From Paraspadella gotoi (taxonomy: Eukaryota > Chaetognatha), in NCBI GenBank assembly GCA_051294375.1, contig CM119267.1, positions 3,270,593-3,334,592 on the forward strand: a stretch of 64,000 nucleotides of DNA. The letters are read 5' to 3'. Shown here one piece after another: positions 1 to 11,639 of the stretch (positions within the stretch are counted from its first letter, which is position 1; every line of letters starts with the position of its first letter). Under the pieces are notes generated by a model, which had not been told where the DNA came from, did no database searches, and worked only from the letters and a program-made list of their open reading frames with translations. A program made the position numbers and the translations under genes.

Positions 1-270
1 CTCTCTTTATTTTCTCTTCACTTTGTTTCTAAGTCTCTTCCCAAGAATTAATTTGTTGACTTCAATTTTATTTACATTTCGTTTTGTTTACATTTCACTC
101 CCTCGTGCGTCCAACGTCAACTCGAGAAAGAAAACTTGAAATGCGACTCGAATCAAATTTCTCACGTTTCTTAACGAATCTCGTTTATATTATTATTATT
201 ATAAATTCTTTCTTTTTTTTTTCTGTTTACTTTCAATTTATAAATAAACCTGTCTATTCGTTCGTCTGTT
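1..270. other. AT-rich leader, no gene seen
   Basis: Pyrimidine-rich and AT-rich sequence with TTATTA runs. A possible splice acceptor (TTTCTTTTCAG) lies just downstream near 303-313, ahead of the long ORF. No coding signal or RNA gene is seen here. Confidence 0.5.
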
Positions 271-2238
271 TTGTTTAATTCATTTATCTTTTCTTTTCTC
301 CCATTTCTTTTCAGTTTTTCGCAAAATTCAGCGGCGGCCATGACCACAAAAGCAGCAGCCGCCGCAGCACCGCCGAACGCCGCCGCTCCGAATCACTCCG
401 CCGCGCCTTATCACTCCGCTGAGCAATATCACTCCGCCACGCCGAATCACTCCGCCATATCATCTTCCAAACCTCGCCCTATTTCTTTTTCCCCGTCATC
501 GTCTTTCCAGGCGTCGCTTTCCAGGAGTTCTAATCTGACGCCGCCTCTACTCGCAACGCCATCTGCGCCAAGGATGACGACGCCGCACTCTGTGTCACCG
601 CGCCATGCGGGCGTGGCACCAGACCGTCCCGAAGAGCACCGCTCCTTCCGCTTCTCAACATCCCGTCGTCCGCTTCTCGGAATTTCTTCGCTTCTCGATT
701 CACATCCGGCGGATTCGAACTCGTGGCCTCTGATCGGCAGATTGCCGGAAACGTCGAGGAATTCAACAGCGACCCAGAGGGCGACGCCGGACGACGCCGA
801 CGCGACGGAGCCGATAATTCCGACGTCTAAAGCGCCGATGCAAAAACCGGCGCGCTTTAGGAAAAAATTTCGAGGAAAGAAAGAAGGAAAAAGACGATCG
901 AACGACGACGACGAAAGAGATTATTTTCGTCGTCGTCGTCGTCGTCGTCGTCTCACTCATTGTCTTCCTAATCACTTCCGGCCACGCCCTCTCACGTTCT
1001 CTTCGGTCCAGAGATTCTCGCCTCAATTTGTCTTTCGCGTTGGCGCTAATCACCGACGCCTTCTTAGATCCGTGAGACTCAATCCTCGATTCTACCACAA
1101 GCCCAATTTCTATCCCATTCCCCAGCCCAAATTCCACCCAAGGCCCAAATCTCACCCCAAGCCCACTCTCCACCGTCGATCCTCTATTCACTGCCCCGGC
1201 CGCTTCTGCTGCCGCCGCCGCCGCCGCAGCCGCCGCCTTCTCAATCCGCGCCCAGACTTTCCTCACCTTTATCCGAGCGACCTTTCCTTCCGCCTCGCCA
1301 GGATGAGCGGCCGCCGGCGTCTGCCCGCTCCTCGGCCCGCCGCTCCGCCCGCCAGCCTATCTCACTGCACACCGCGCTTCAGCCTCGATCGACTCCGCAC
1401 CCCGCGCTTTGACGAATTTCTCCTTTTATTTCGCGAAGAAAAAAGCTTTTTCGTTATCGTCGCCGATGACGTCATTGACTTGACTCTCAACCACGATCGT
1501 GACGTCATTGTTAACGACGTCGAGAAATTCGTCGTCGGATTCAACGACAGTCATCGACTTCGGCCACTGAATAGAGACGGAGACACAGACAGAGAGAGAG
1601 ACGCCGTATCCCTAGACTTTCATTCTTCCTCCGATTTCCCTTCTTCTGTCTCCTCCTTTCCCTTTGCTCTTTCCTCTCTCTCCTCCTCCCTCTCTCTCTC
1701 CCCTCCTACCTCTCCCTCTCCCTCTCCCTCTCTTCCCGCCCCGATATCTCTCCGTCTTTCTCACCCGTTAATGTCGTCGTCGCCGGGAATTTCCTCTTTA
1801 ACCATTCAGCATTTGTTTTATGGATTTTCCCTCGAAAATTCGTCGTTGTCGTCGTCGTCGTCGTCATCATCGTCGTCGTCACAAAACCTGGATGAATTTC
1901 GACCAGATTCGATTTATCGAAACTCGGAATTACGAATCTCGGATTTCCGAATTCCCCGCGAATCTTATTCGAAAAAATCCGCCGCCGCCGCCGCTGCTGC
2001 CGCCGCCCCTGCCATCGCCTCCGCAGCCGCAGCAACGGCAGGGAGCGCCGAAATCGGTTTCAAGACGTCGTCGTTATCATCGTCGTCGTCGTCGTCATCG
2101 TCGTCGTGGATTTCTCGCCTTCTCTTAGCGTGGATGACGGTCCTTCAATTTGCGCCTAATGGTAATTCGAGATTATTACAAGTTTATTCTTTATTCTTTA
2201 TTCTTGTCCCTAGACTATGCGAGATTCGGTTGAAATAG
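271..2238 (+). CDS. 655-codon low-complexity ORF, doubtful
   Basis: One open frame runs from 271 to 2238 without a stop, GC-richer than its surroundings. An internal ATG at 340 opens an Ala-rich segment followed by imperfect repeats ending in HSA (residues about 42-66). Then come Ser/Pro-rich and Arg-rich stretches, with poly-Arg and poly-Ser tracts made by GTC/TCG triplet repeats. No known domain is recognised. Several opposite-strand and alternative frames are also open for 60-170 codons, which is what GC-rich triplet-repeat DNA gives by chance. It could be a real disordered protein, the remains of a gene, or a composition artefact; I lean to the last. The first 23 codons read into an apparent acceptor, so any real start would be at 340. 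Confidence 0.25.
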   Translation: MFNSFIFSFLPFLFSFSQNSAAAMTTKAAAAAAPPNAAAPNHSAAPYHSAEQYHSATPNHSAISSSKPRPISFSPSSSFQASLSRSSNLTPPLLATPSAPRMTTPHSVSPRHAGVAPDRPEEHRSFRFSTSRRPLLGISSLLDSHPADSNSWPLIGRLPETSRNSTATQRATPDDADATEPIIPTSKAPMQKPARFRKKFRGKKEGKRRSNDDDERDYFRRRRRRRRLTHCLPNHFRPRPLTFSSVQRFSPQFVFRVGANHRRLLRSVRLNPRFYHKPNFYPIPQPKFHPRPKSHPKPTLHRRSSIHCPGRFCCRRRRRSRRLLNPRPDFPHLYPSDLSFRLARMSGRRRLPAPRPAAPPASLSHCTPRFSLDRLRTPRFDEFLLLFREEKSFFVIVADDVIDLTLNHDRDVIVNDVEKFVVGFNDSHRLRPLNRDGDTDRERDAVSLDFHSSSDFPSSVSSFPFALSSLSSSLSLSPPTSPSPSPSLPAPISLRLSHPLMSSSPGISSLTIQHLFYGFSLENSSLSSSSSSSSSSSQNLDEFRPDSIYRNSELRISDFRIPRESYSKKSAAAAAAAAAPAIASAAAATAGSAEIGFKTSSLSSSSSSSSSSWISRLLLAWMTVLQFAPNGNSRLLQVYSLFFILVPRLCEIRLK

Positions 2239-2700
2239 TAGGAATTTGTAATTTAAATGTAAAGAGCTGTGTAATAAATAGAACATAACTAAATAAATAT
2301 AAATATATATATATATTTATATATATAAATAAATAATGAATAAATATACTATTGATTGATTTTTTTCAATTCAATTTTACGTAAATGACTACATGGTTTC
2401 AGTTCGTTTTGTCTAACTGACTAACAAAACACAAATGATTATTGATTATTGATTATTTATTTTTGATTAACCTAAAATAACAAAATTGTCTTCTCAGAGA
2501 CGAAAAGGATTCCATCCACGAATGAAATCCTAATTCTTCTCCCTTTAATATCGAAAAAAGCAAAAAAAAAAGCATATTCCTTCTCGTAATTAGACTCAAA
2601 AGCAAAAAAAAGCTTCTCCCATCCCAAAAGCGCAACAGAATCGTTTAGTCTTAAGGGTTTGAGGTTTCAGCTGCGGGATCGTCGCATCGATAACGCATTT
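2239..2700. other. AT-rich, no gene seen
   Basis: AT-rich DNA with a TATATA run near 2300-2330 and A-rich tracts. No coding or RNA signal is seen. Confidence 0.5.
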
Positions 2701-2714
2701 TTGGCCAATGTGTC

Positions 2715-2905
2715 ATTTAAGTGCTGCAGCGTTTAAGGTGCTTCAGCAATGTGGCTGATGCAGCGCCTTTGGTGCTACAGTATTTTAGTGACTGCAACAT
2801 TATGGCTGCTACAGCATTTTAGTTACAACAACATCATTGCTGCCGCAGTGTTTTGGGTTCTGCAGTATATCAAGTGCTGCAGTATGAGCGCTGCAGCATG
2901 GGAAT
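2715..2905. repeat. Degenerate CTGCAG-type interspersed repeats
   Basis: About ten copies of CTGCAG or one-base variants (CTACAG, CTTCAG, CTGCCGCAG) recur every 15-25 bases, separated by T-rich words such as CATTTTAG. This is a decayed short-period array. It creates a chance 62-codon ORF. Confidence 0.5.
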
Positions 2906-3011
2906 TTATTTTTTCTGATCGATTATCTCTTCTTTAATGAAGTCGAAACGAGATTCTTACTTTCCCCGTTTTTTTTTCCTTCGCCGTCCTTGTCCGTTCG
3001 ATTTAATCACG

Positions 3012-3045
3012 TCGTTGTCGTCGTCGTCGTCGTCGTCGTCGTCCT
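3012..3045. repeat. (GTC)n microsatellite
   Basis: An uninterrupted run of GTC triplets. Similar GTC/GAC tracts lie at about 922-950, 3476-3510, 4440-4500, 5085-5130, 5735-5757, 16,948-16,990 and 19,006-19,050. Confidence 0.9.
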
Positions 3046-3475
3046 CTTGTTTGAATTGCCTTTTGTAATGAGTTCCTCCAATAATTGTTGCTGATAATCA
3101 ATCATTAGTCATTTAAAGTTGAAAGCCAATCAATGAGAAATTGATGTTATACTTTTTGTCTTTCTTGGTTTTTAAGAAGAACAATTTAAAAATACAAACC
3201 AGATAGTTATTTGTAAATCCTGCAAATGAAACGACCATTGATATTTAAAAAGAAAAAAAATAATATTTATTTTAAAACCCTGAAATAAAGCCTCTGAAGA
3301 TTTTCTCTACCGGTATTTTAACTTATATTCAAAAGACAATTTCGCAGTTTTTCTTGTTTTTGTTTTTTCTGTTTTTCTTTGCGTCAACTTCATCGTTTTA
3401 TCCACGGAATTTTTGTCGTCGTTGTTGTTGTTGTTTTCGTTGTCGGATTTTTGTTTTCGGTGACGAAAACAAGCG

Positions 3476-3476
3476 A

Positions 3477-3509
<33 letters not shown>

Positions 3510-3510
3510 T
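3476..3510. repeat. (GTC)n microsatellite
   Basis: About eleven GTC triplets. Chance ORFs through it give poly-Val, poly-Arg or poly-Ser and are not genes. Confidence 0.9.
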
Positions 3511-3589
3511 ATCATCGTCTTCGTTATTGTCATTGTCACGTGTTTTCATTCTTGTCTTTGTTTTATGTCCCTCGTTGATATGGTTATGT

Positions 3590-3975
3590 TTTAGTTATTG
3601 TTATTGTTTTTGTTATTGTTATTGTTATTGTTTTAGTTATTGTTTTTGTTATTATTTTAGTTATTTTTATTGTTATTGTTATTGTTTTAGTTATTGTTGT
3701 TGTTTTAGTTATTGTTTTTGTTATTATTTTAGTTATTGTTATTGTTTTTGTTATTGTTTTAGTTATTGTTATTGTTTTAGTTATTGTTTTTGTTATTGTT
3801 TCAGTTATTGTTATTGTTTTTGTTATTGTTTTAGTTATTTTTTTTGTTATTGTTTTAGTTATTGTTATTGTTTTTGTTATTGTTTTGTTATTGTTTTAGT
3901 TATTGTTTCAGTTATTGTTTTAGTTATTGTTTTAGTTATTGTTATTGTTATTATTTTTGTTATTGTTTTAGTAAT
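3590..3975. repeat. TTATTG/TTTTAG short-period satellite
   Basis: Nearly 400 bases of alternating TTATTG, TTTTTG and TTTTAG hexamers (for example TTTTAGTTATTGTTATTG) with slippage. The ORFs through it are repetitive Cys/Tyr/Phe strings produced by the repeat. Confidence 0.9.
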
Positions 3976-4139
3976 CTTCTTATCTTTACATACTTAACCA
4001 TCATTATTTATTTTGACGCAAAGAGGCTCAACAATCTGGTCTTCTTCTCTTCCGCCTCAACTTCCTCTTCTTCCGCCAAAATGGTTTCCGATTAAGTCGC
4101 TAGAGGGCGAAAGGTGAAACCGGAAAAATCCTTCCGGAA

Positions 4140-4550
4140 GTCATTCGCCCGAGAGGAGAAAAAATAGGCGACGACGATGATGACGACGACGAAGAAGACG
4201 TGAGGACGAACGAAGAAAAGTACGACGATGACCGTAACAAAGGAAGAGAATGATGACGGCGACAATGAAGACGATAACGCGACGAACGAAGGAAGACGCG
4301 ACCGACGACAGAAGGATGACAACGATTGATACGAATGGGAGCGACGATGATGACAGACGACGAAGAAGCGAAGAAGACGACGAGCGACGAGAAGGAGACG
4401 ACGAAGGAGGACGATGACTGATTGACGACGACAAAGAAGCCGATGACGACGACGACGACGACGATGACGACGACGACGATGATGACGACGAAAAGGACGA
4501 AGAAGACTATGTGATGACGACGACGATGACAACGACGTAAAATCTCTGAC
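4140..4550. repeat. Degenerate GAC/GAA triplet-rich tract
   Basis: Purine-rich DNA dominated by GACGA, GATGAC and GAAGAC words, purest at about 4440-4500. It is open in several frames on both strands (poly-Ser/Arg on minus), as expected of decayed triplet repeats. No domain is recognised. Confidence 0.75.
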
Positions 4551-6280
4551 GACAAAAAAAAACAAAAAGTTGAAACATTTTGATTCCATTAAGTCTTAAC
4601 AGATGTCAGTAGTAGTGATTGCTTTTTTAAGTCATCAGGTAAGTTTAGTACTTACCTTCCCTGAACAAGCGGTCGACTCTGTCAAAAATCGCTGCTTAAA
4701 ACCGCAAGGGCAACAACAACGACAACCAGTTAAGAACAGTCGGTAAAAAGTAAAAAGTCAAGAACTGGCAATTGTTTTCTCCATTTGATGTCGGGAGGGA
4801 AGAGAAGCGAGAGGGTGAAATTTCGTCAAAAGTGAGTCTATTGTGATTTAAAATAATAGTGGTTCAAAAATGTTATCCGATTCACCAATTCGATCGACGA
4901 ACGGAGAAAGAATCGATTTTATAAATTGTGAACTTTTAAATCATTTTGCTCCCATTTGTTCTTTCTTCCTAAATGTCAAGAGACTGTCGGCACGCTTTAA
5001 GAGTCAAAGGAAAAATTCTTTCATTATCCATATTTGGTAGTAAACAACAGAAAGGAAAAGACGACGACGACAGGAGAGACGATGATGTCAACGACGACGA
5101 CGACGACGATTACGACGACGACGACGATGACAATACCAATGAAGTCCGTAATAAACACGGGAATAAAAGAAAAACCAAGAAAATAACTGAGGCCCATGAG
5201 TCAATTGGGTCATTGTTCAATAAAAACTGACCAGTCTTAATTGATCACATGGTCATTGAGCCTGTATTACCATTCATTACCATTGGCCGATGGCTCTGAC
5301 TTATAGCCACCACTAGTGTCCAATGGCCCTGGTCATTGACTAGTTTCCCCCTGGCTTTTCGCGGCCCCGGTTGCGAATCCATTCATTTCCTTCTCGATTT
5401 GGCTGCGCGGACTGAAACCACCTTTCATATTTTGCTGGGAAGAACAAAGGAGAAAGTAAAGGAAAAGAAAGAGAAAAGGAAAAAAGAGAAAAAGAAAAAA
5501 AAAGAGAAAAAAAAAAGGGAAAAAAAAGGAAAGGAAAGCAAGAGGCTGCTCGTGTTCGGCTTCCACTGCGGAAATTAATGGGACGATCCCCGGAGTTTGT
5601 TACATAAACTCCGTGCGCGGCCATAGCAACAAGCAATTGATTGCAAAAGGAAGAGAGAGATTAAATATTCAGAGGTAATCAGATCCAACGTCTGCGGAAA
5701 ACGTATGGAGATAAGATAAGAAATTGAGCGAAGACGACGACGACGACGACGACGACGATTATGATCCGCACCAGTTGATGACGATGGCTAATGACAAACC
5801 GACAGTAACGATGACGTGATGATGATGACGGACCTTGGACGATGATGATCCTGGCGACATACTTATCTCCTGATACATTAGTTTTTGTTTTTTTTTCAAC
5901 CTGCGAGCCCTCGCTTTTTCCCCTTTTTCTCTTATGCTTTTTGAATTCACATTAGCGACCGTCTTTAATGACCACAAAGTCCTTGTTCACCAACCCTTCC
6001 TCACTCTCACTCACCTCCATCTGTTTTTGTTTTTGCCTTCGACTTCCCTCGAGATATTTTTGCTCAAGTTTGCTCGGCGAAGCGGCCGTCTGCCCACGCG
6101 CGGCTGGGCTCTATTTCACCGCCGGTGATTTGCTTGTCAGAGAGATTGATTAATCTGCTTGGGCTTTACTGAGATACCGCGATGACGATGCGTCGCAAAG
6201 TATCAAACGGTTTCTGTCGTATTCATTTATTTCATCAAAAGTCGTTCTATGTTCCTTCTCTATATAAAAACCAATATAAA
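4551..6280. other. Intergenic or intronic stretch without a recognised gene
   Basis: Holds two further GAC runs (about 5085-5130, 5735-5757) and an A/G-rich tract at 5440-5550. A short acidic ORF at 4973-5230 is produced by one GAC run. Nothing resembling a conserved protein or structured RNA is seen. Confidence 0.5.
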
Positions 6281-6284
6281 ATTA

Positions 6285-6470
6285 TCTATCCATTTAATAA
6301 ATAAGCTATCTCGCCCCTGACTTTGAACATTTGGGTTTTAAGACGTCTTACAAGATAATGACATAGCAGGTCCCTTCAAGCTTTCAATCAAGCTTCCCTA
6401 TCAATGAAGTGGTATACTATTTTAAAGAATGTTTTATTTGTATAACCACTCCTTGAATAATTAATAGGCT
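6285..6470 (+). repeat. Dispersed repeat R1, copy 1
   Basis: Carries the R1 core seen elsewhere in this window: AAATAAGCTATCTCGCCCCT, then CAAGATAATGACATAGCAGG, then CTTTCAATCAAG, then the tail CTTCCCTATCAATGAAGTGG and AAAGAATGTTTTATTTGTAT. No coding capacity. Confidence 0.75.
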
Positions 6471-6737
6471 CATTGCTATTTGTCTTTCATCGAATCAAAG
6501 GATCCAGCCCAGCTCCAGACCCATCTCCAGCACAGCTAAGCGTTGTTCCAACACAGCGCGTCGTCGAATTAATTTCGTCTGAAATGAAATCGAGCGCAAA
6601 ATTAAATTTTTTAAAGCCCAAAAATGGGAAAAAAAATTTTGATTAACTTTTGAATTTACATTTAAAAAGCGAATGAAGAGACTCATCGTGAAATAAGAAC
6701 GGTAATTCCAATGTGTAGCGCCGCAGTAACTTTATTT

Positions 6738-7566
6738 NNNNNNNNNNNNNNNNNNNNNNNNNNNNNNNNNNNNNNNNNNNNNNNNNNNNNNNNNNNNNNN
6801 NNNNNNNNNNNNNNNNNNNNNNNNNNNNNNNNNNNNNNNNNNNNNNNNNNNNNNNNNNNNNNNNNNNNNNNNNNNNNNNNNNNNNNNNNNNNNNNNNNNN
6901 NNNNNNNNNNNNNNNNNNNNNNNNNNNNNNNNNNNNNNNNNNNNNNNNNNNNNNNNNNNNNNNNNNNNNNNNNNNNNNNNNNNNNNNNNNNNNNNNNNNN
7001 NNNNNNNNNNNNNNNNNNNNNNNNNNNNNNNNNNNNNNNNNNNNNNNNNNNNNNNNNNNNNNNNNNNNNNNNNNNNNNNNNNNNNNNNNNNNNNNNNNNN
7101 NNNNNNNNNNNNNNNNNNNNNNNNNNNNNNNNNNNNNNNNNNNNNNNNNNNNNNNNNNNNNNNNNNNNNNNNNNNNNNNNNNNNNNNNNNNNNNNNNNNN
7201 NNNNNNNNNNNNNNNNNNNNNNNNNNNNNNNNNNNNNNNNNNNNNNNNNNNNNNNNNNNNNNNNNNNNNNNNNNNNNNNNNNNNNNNNNNNNNNNNNNNN
7301 NNNNNNNNNNNNNNNNNNNNNNNNNNNNNNNNNNNNNNNNNNNNNNNNNNNNNNNNNNNNNNNNNNNNNNNNNNNNNNNNNNNNNNNNNNNNNNNNNNNN
7401 NNNNNNNNNNNNNNNNNNNNNNNNNNNNNNNNNNNNNNNNNNNNNNNNNNNNNNNNNNNNNNNNNNNNNNNNNNNNNNNNNNNNNNNNNNNNNNNNNNNN
7501 NNNNNNNNNNNNNNNNNNNNNNNNNNNNNNNNNNNNNNNNNNNNNNNNNNNNNNNNNNNNNNNNNN
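6738..7566. other. Assembly gap (N)
   Basis: 829 unresolved bases. The two large ORFs spanning it are artefacts of translating N. Confidence 0.95.
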
Positions 7567-8496
7567 ACGTTAGTAGCTTTAATTCTCAATCTCCCGCAAA
7601 CATACTTCAATAAAATGAATAACTGGGCCGAAACTATGAGCCGAGATGAGTTTGAGCAGGGAGGGCAGGGAAAACATGGAAGCATTAAGGCCGAGGGGGC
7701 CTTTTAAGAATCTTGGCATTATAGGCGGTTTACTAGAACCGACCCGTCACACTTACCGAAAACTTTTCCTCAGCGTTTATATAGGTCTAAATCTGTTCTC
7801 TCAAAATGTCTTCGATTGAAACTTTCGCCTTTCTCGATGCAACAACGTCAATTTTGATTTTTGAGAAAGAATTACATTGTTTTTAAAATTGTATTAATTG
7901 ATTGGTGCCGTTTTAGTCACTTTAAAGTAAAAAAAAAAAGAGGAAACGCGAAAATAATCTTCGAAATTAATTACTGCAATATGCAAATGAGATTAAGTGA
8001 TCGATCGGTTTCCTCGTTTTCGTTGATCGTTCGAATTTCTTTTTTTTAAATATATTTTAAACTTTATTAACATTAACCTCCTTTTTGTTCCTTTCATTTC
8101 CTCTCATTACCTTTGGTTACCTATTTTTTATTTTTAAACATTTTTCCCCACAATTTTCGATAGTATTTTGCAAAGTTGTTACGTCAACGGTCTCGACTTA
8201 CGGAATACTTCTTTTGACTTGGTTCTGTCTGAAATATCTTTTAGGGTATTAACTTCATTTAAGTGTTTTCTTCTTAGTATTATTATTCTCCTCTTTCCAA
8301 TTCGGTTTAATAAATGTTGTTAGAAGAAAAAAAAGCCAAATCTTTCTATCGTTCGATATTTTTTTTTTCCGTGTTTTTCTTTTCTATTATGACTGAGATT
8401 CTTTTTTTCATTTTCTTTTCTCCTCATTTCTTCTAATACCCAGTCTCTCTTTTCCTTTCCTTTCCTCTCTCTCTCCATTCATCTCTACCTCCTCCT
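7567..8496. other. No gene seen
   Basis: AT-rich sequence ending in a CT-rich tract that runs into the next N gap. No conserved coding or RNA signal is seen. Confidence 0.5.
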
Positions 8497-10060
8497 NNNN
8501 NNNNNNNNNNNNNNNNNNNNNNNNNNNNNNNNNNNNNNNNNNNNNNNNNNNNNNNNNNNNNNNNNNNNNNNNNNNNNNNNNNNNNNNNNNNNNNNNNNNN
8601 NNNNNNNNNNNNNNNNNNNNNNNNNNNNNNNNNNNNNNNNNNNNNNNNNNNNNNNNNNNNNNNNNNNNNNNNNNNNNNNNNNNNNNNNNNNNNNNNNNNN
8701 NNNNNNNNNNNNNNNNNNNNNNNNNNNNNNNNTCGATGTCTCGCTTTTTTTTTGTTTTTGTGTCAACATCATTCGTTTGTTGATGTTTTCGTCGTCGTTG
8801 TTGTTGTTGTTGTCGTGGTTGTTGTGGTCATCTCAACAAAAACAAAAACAAAAAAAGAAGCATAAGGAAAGACAACTCGTTTATGTAACCACGAAATTTG
8901 GAGCATATGTTCTCTCTCTCTCTCTCTNNNNNNNNNNNNNNNNNNNNNNNNNNNNNNNNNNNNNNNNNNNNNNNNNNNNNNNNNNNNNNNNNNNNNNNNN
9001 NNNNNNNNNNNNNNNNNNNNNNNNNNNNNNNNNNNNNNNNNNNNNNNNNNNNNNNNNNNNNNNNNNNNNNNNNNNNNNNNNNNNNNNNNNNNNNNNNNNN
9101 NNNNNNNNNNNNNNNNNNNNNCTCTCTCTCTCTTTAAATCCAATAAACAAATGTTTTTTCAGTTATTTGTAATATCAAAATGATAATAACATTTACAAAA
9201 AATTTACGAATTTAAAGTGTCTTCAATAAATGATTATTGTTTTGTTTGTTTACAACTCGTCCCCATGGCGACAACGACGCTGCAACGAGAGGGGACGAGA
9301 TTGCGCAAGAAGCTTTTAGATTTTATCTGGAAAAAAAAGGAGAACCTTTAGCAGACAAACCAATCTTTCAGAGAGTGGTAACGGATGCTTGGTGCTTGGT
9401 CTCTCTCTTTCTTTCTCTCTCTCTCTTTTTTTTTTTTTTTNNNNNNNNNNNNNNNNNNNNNNNNNNNNNNNNNNNNNNNNNNNNNNNNNNNNNNNNNNNN
9501 NNNNNNNNNNNNNNNNNNNNNNNNNNNNNNNNNNNNNNNNNNNNNNNNNNNNNNNNNNNNNNNNNNNNNNNNNNNNNNNNNNNNNNNNNNNNNNNNNNNN
9601 NNNNNNNNNNNNNNNNNNNNNNNNNNNNNNNNNNNNNNNNNNNNNNNNNNNNNNNNNNNNNNNNNNNNNNNNNNNNNNNNNNNNNNNNNNNNNNNNNNNN
9701 NNNNNNNNNNNNNNNNNNNNNNNNNNNNNNNNNNNNNNNNNNNNNNNNNNNNNNNNNNNNNNNNNNNNNNNNNNNNNNNNNNNNNNNNNNNNNNNNNNNN
9801 NNNNNNNNNNNNNNNNNNNNNNNNNNNNNNNNNNNNNNNNNNNNNNNNNNNNNNNNNNNNNNNNNNNNNNNNNNNNNNNNNNNNNNNNNNNNNNNNNNNN
9901 NNNNNNNNNNNNNNNNNNNNNNNNNNNNNNNNNNNNNNNNNNNNNNNNNNNNNNNNNNNNNNNNNNNNNNNNNNNNNNNNNNNNNNNNNNNNNNNNNNNN
10001 NNNNNNNNNNNNNNNNNNNNNNNNNNNNNNNNNNNNNNNNNNNNNNNNNNNNNNNNNNNN
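8497..10060. other. Gap-rich low-complexity stretch
   Basis: Three N runs (8497-8732, 8928-9121, 9441-10060), each entered through CT, GTT or T tracts, so the missing bases are probably simple repeats. Apart from the exon-like piece at 9265-9378, nothing is recognisable. Confidence 0.8.
9265..9378 (+). CDS. Exon-like fragment, unidentified
   Basis: Between two gaps, one frame reads GDEIAQEAFRFYLEKKGEP and on to a possible GT donor (GTAACG at 9376). Its amino acid composition looks like a normal soluble protein rather than a repeat. A second frame starting at the ATG at 9265 is also open. There is no convincing acceptor upstream and no family is recognised. It could be an exon of a gene lost in the gaps, or chance. 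Confidence 0.2.
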
Positions 10061-10930
10061 CAAAAAGCCAGTTTTCCCGAAGCGACGCAACTGAGAGCTT
10101 TTTGTTTGTTCTTTTTTTTTTTGCTAATTTTTTCAGCTCCTTTTTTTTTATTATTCATAGACATCTACTTTTTAGTTACGCCGCGAGTCACTTTTCGGTC
10201 GGTCTGTCGGTCGGTGTGTGTGTCTGACTGTCTGTCTGTCGGTCTGTATGTTTGTCCGTCGGTCTATCCCACTTATATTAAAAAAGCATATAATTTGCCT
10301 ATAGTTGGTTGCTCATTTGTTAAGACAGGAAAAAACCTAAAATCTAAGGGACTGCTAGCGCCGCCTTCAGGAAATCCTAAAACTAAAAGGAATAAAACTA
10401 AAAGACTGTATTTCGATACAGTGCACGTCATAAATACAAGGGCGAAGAAAGTCATGTCATGTCATGTTATACACATGAAAATAAAGTCACTGCGTTCTTG
10501 TTTTAATATCAAAATAGCAAATATTTTTTTTAATAGCAAATATTTGTAGTTTTAATTTTATAATGAAATAATTTATAAATATACAAAGCTTTTTACTCGC
10601 AAAGGAAAGAGCCTTTTAAAAGTCATTTTTCTTTTCTTAAAAAAAGTCAGTTTTACTTTTGAATTTCCTTCCACGAATCATTTTAAAAGAAATAAAAAGA
10701 AACTCTGGAGTCGCAGCTTGCGCGAGAGAGCTTTTCAAGTCGCAGAGGAAAGAGGAAAAAAGATTCTCCTTAATAAAAAAAAAATAATAAAAATAAGAAA
10801 ACAAAAGACGAGGAAACAGAATGACATCTATGGTGACGAGCGCAGATTAATGCTGAAACAGAAGAGCATCTCTGTTTGACAATGAGGATAGAAAGTGATG
10901 AATGAATATCATGCCATTGGCCTTTACATT
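10061..10930. other. No gene seen; GTCTGTCGGTC simple repeat
   Basis: Contains a GTCGGTCTGTCTGTC-type simple repeat at about 10,195-10,265, then AT-rich DNA. The ORFs extending from the N gap into it are artefacts. Confidence 0.5.
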
Positions 10931-10937
10931 GATGGTA

Positions 10938-11060
10938 ACATTTAGAGGGCATGGTGACAAGGATTTAGAGGGCATGGTGACAAGGATTTAGAGGGCATGG
11001 TGACAAGGATTTAGAGGGCATGGTGACAAGGATTTTGAGGGCATGGTGACAAGGATTTAA
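10938..11060. repeat. 23-bp minisatellite
   Basis: Five to six near-identical tandem copies of a 23-bp unit containing TTTAGAGGGCATGGTGACAA, with one A-to-T variant in the penultimate copy. Confidence 0.9.
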
Positions 11061-11512
11061 AAATCACAAAGGGAGATTTATCCTTTCATTCAGAGCTGAC
11101 TTTGGACAAGTGAGTTAAGGCTTTCATTCCGATGACAAGATAATAACAGAAATAATTGAGAATAATGAGAACGAGAATTAGGAGTGATATAGAGTGATGA
11201 ACAACAACAACAACAACAACAACAACAAAAAAGGTGACGTCGAAAACGAATTTGGGAGAAAACTCAAAATGGGTTGTTGAAGTCGTAACCATGACAACTC
11301 GTCAAACGCGGAGACAAATTAAAACCGAGAAAACTCGAAGATTACAAAGTCTGAGAAAGAAGAGCGACCGACAGGATTAAGGTTTGCTCCTAACTCCTCA
11401 CTCCCCTGGGAGACTGGAGCGATGGTCGCAAAAAACGTTTTTTTTTTCTAAAAGATTTTCTGCTTCATTTTTCCTCGACTTTTTGCAGCTGATCAATAGG
11501 ATTTTAAAACTG

Positions 11513-11549
<37 letters not shown>

Positions 11550-11639
11550 NNNNNNNNNNNNNNNNNNNNNNNNNGCTGCGGACTTGGCAAATTAAGTATT
11601 GTTTTACTAATATCCCCCCAGTGAACTGGCCCTAATGTC

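Noticed and set aside
3527-4095. Long ORFs rich in Cys, Tyr and Phe
   Set aside because: They are translations of the TTATTG/TTTTAG satellite; every frame is open and repetitive.
4092-4589. Overlapping minus-strand Ser/Arg/Val-rich ORFs
   Set aside because: Produced by GAC/GAA triplet tracts; several frames open at once and no domain.
6711-10549. ORFs of 240-390 codons crossing N runs
   Set aside because: Most of each ORF is undetermined bases.
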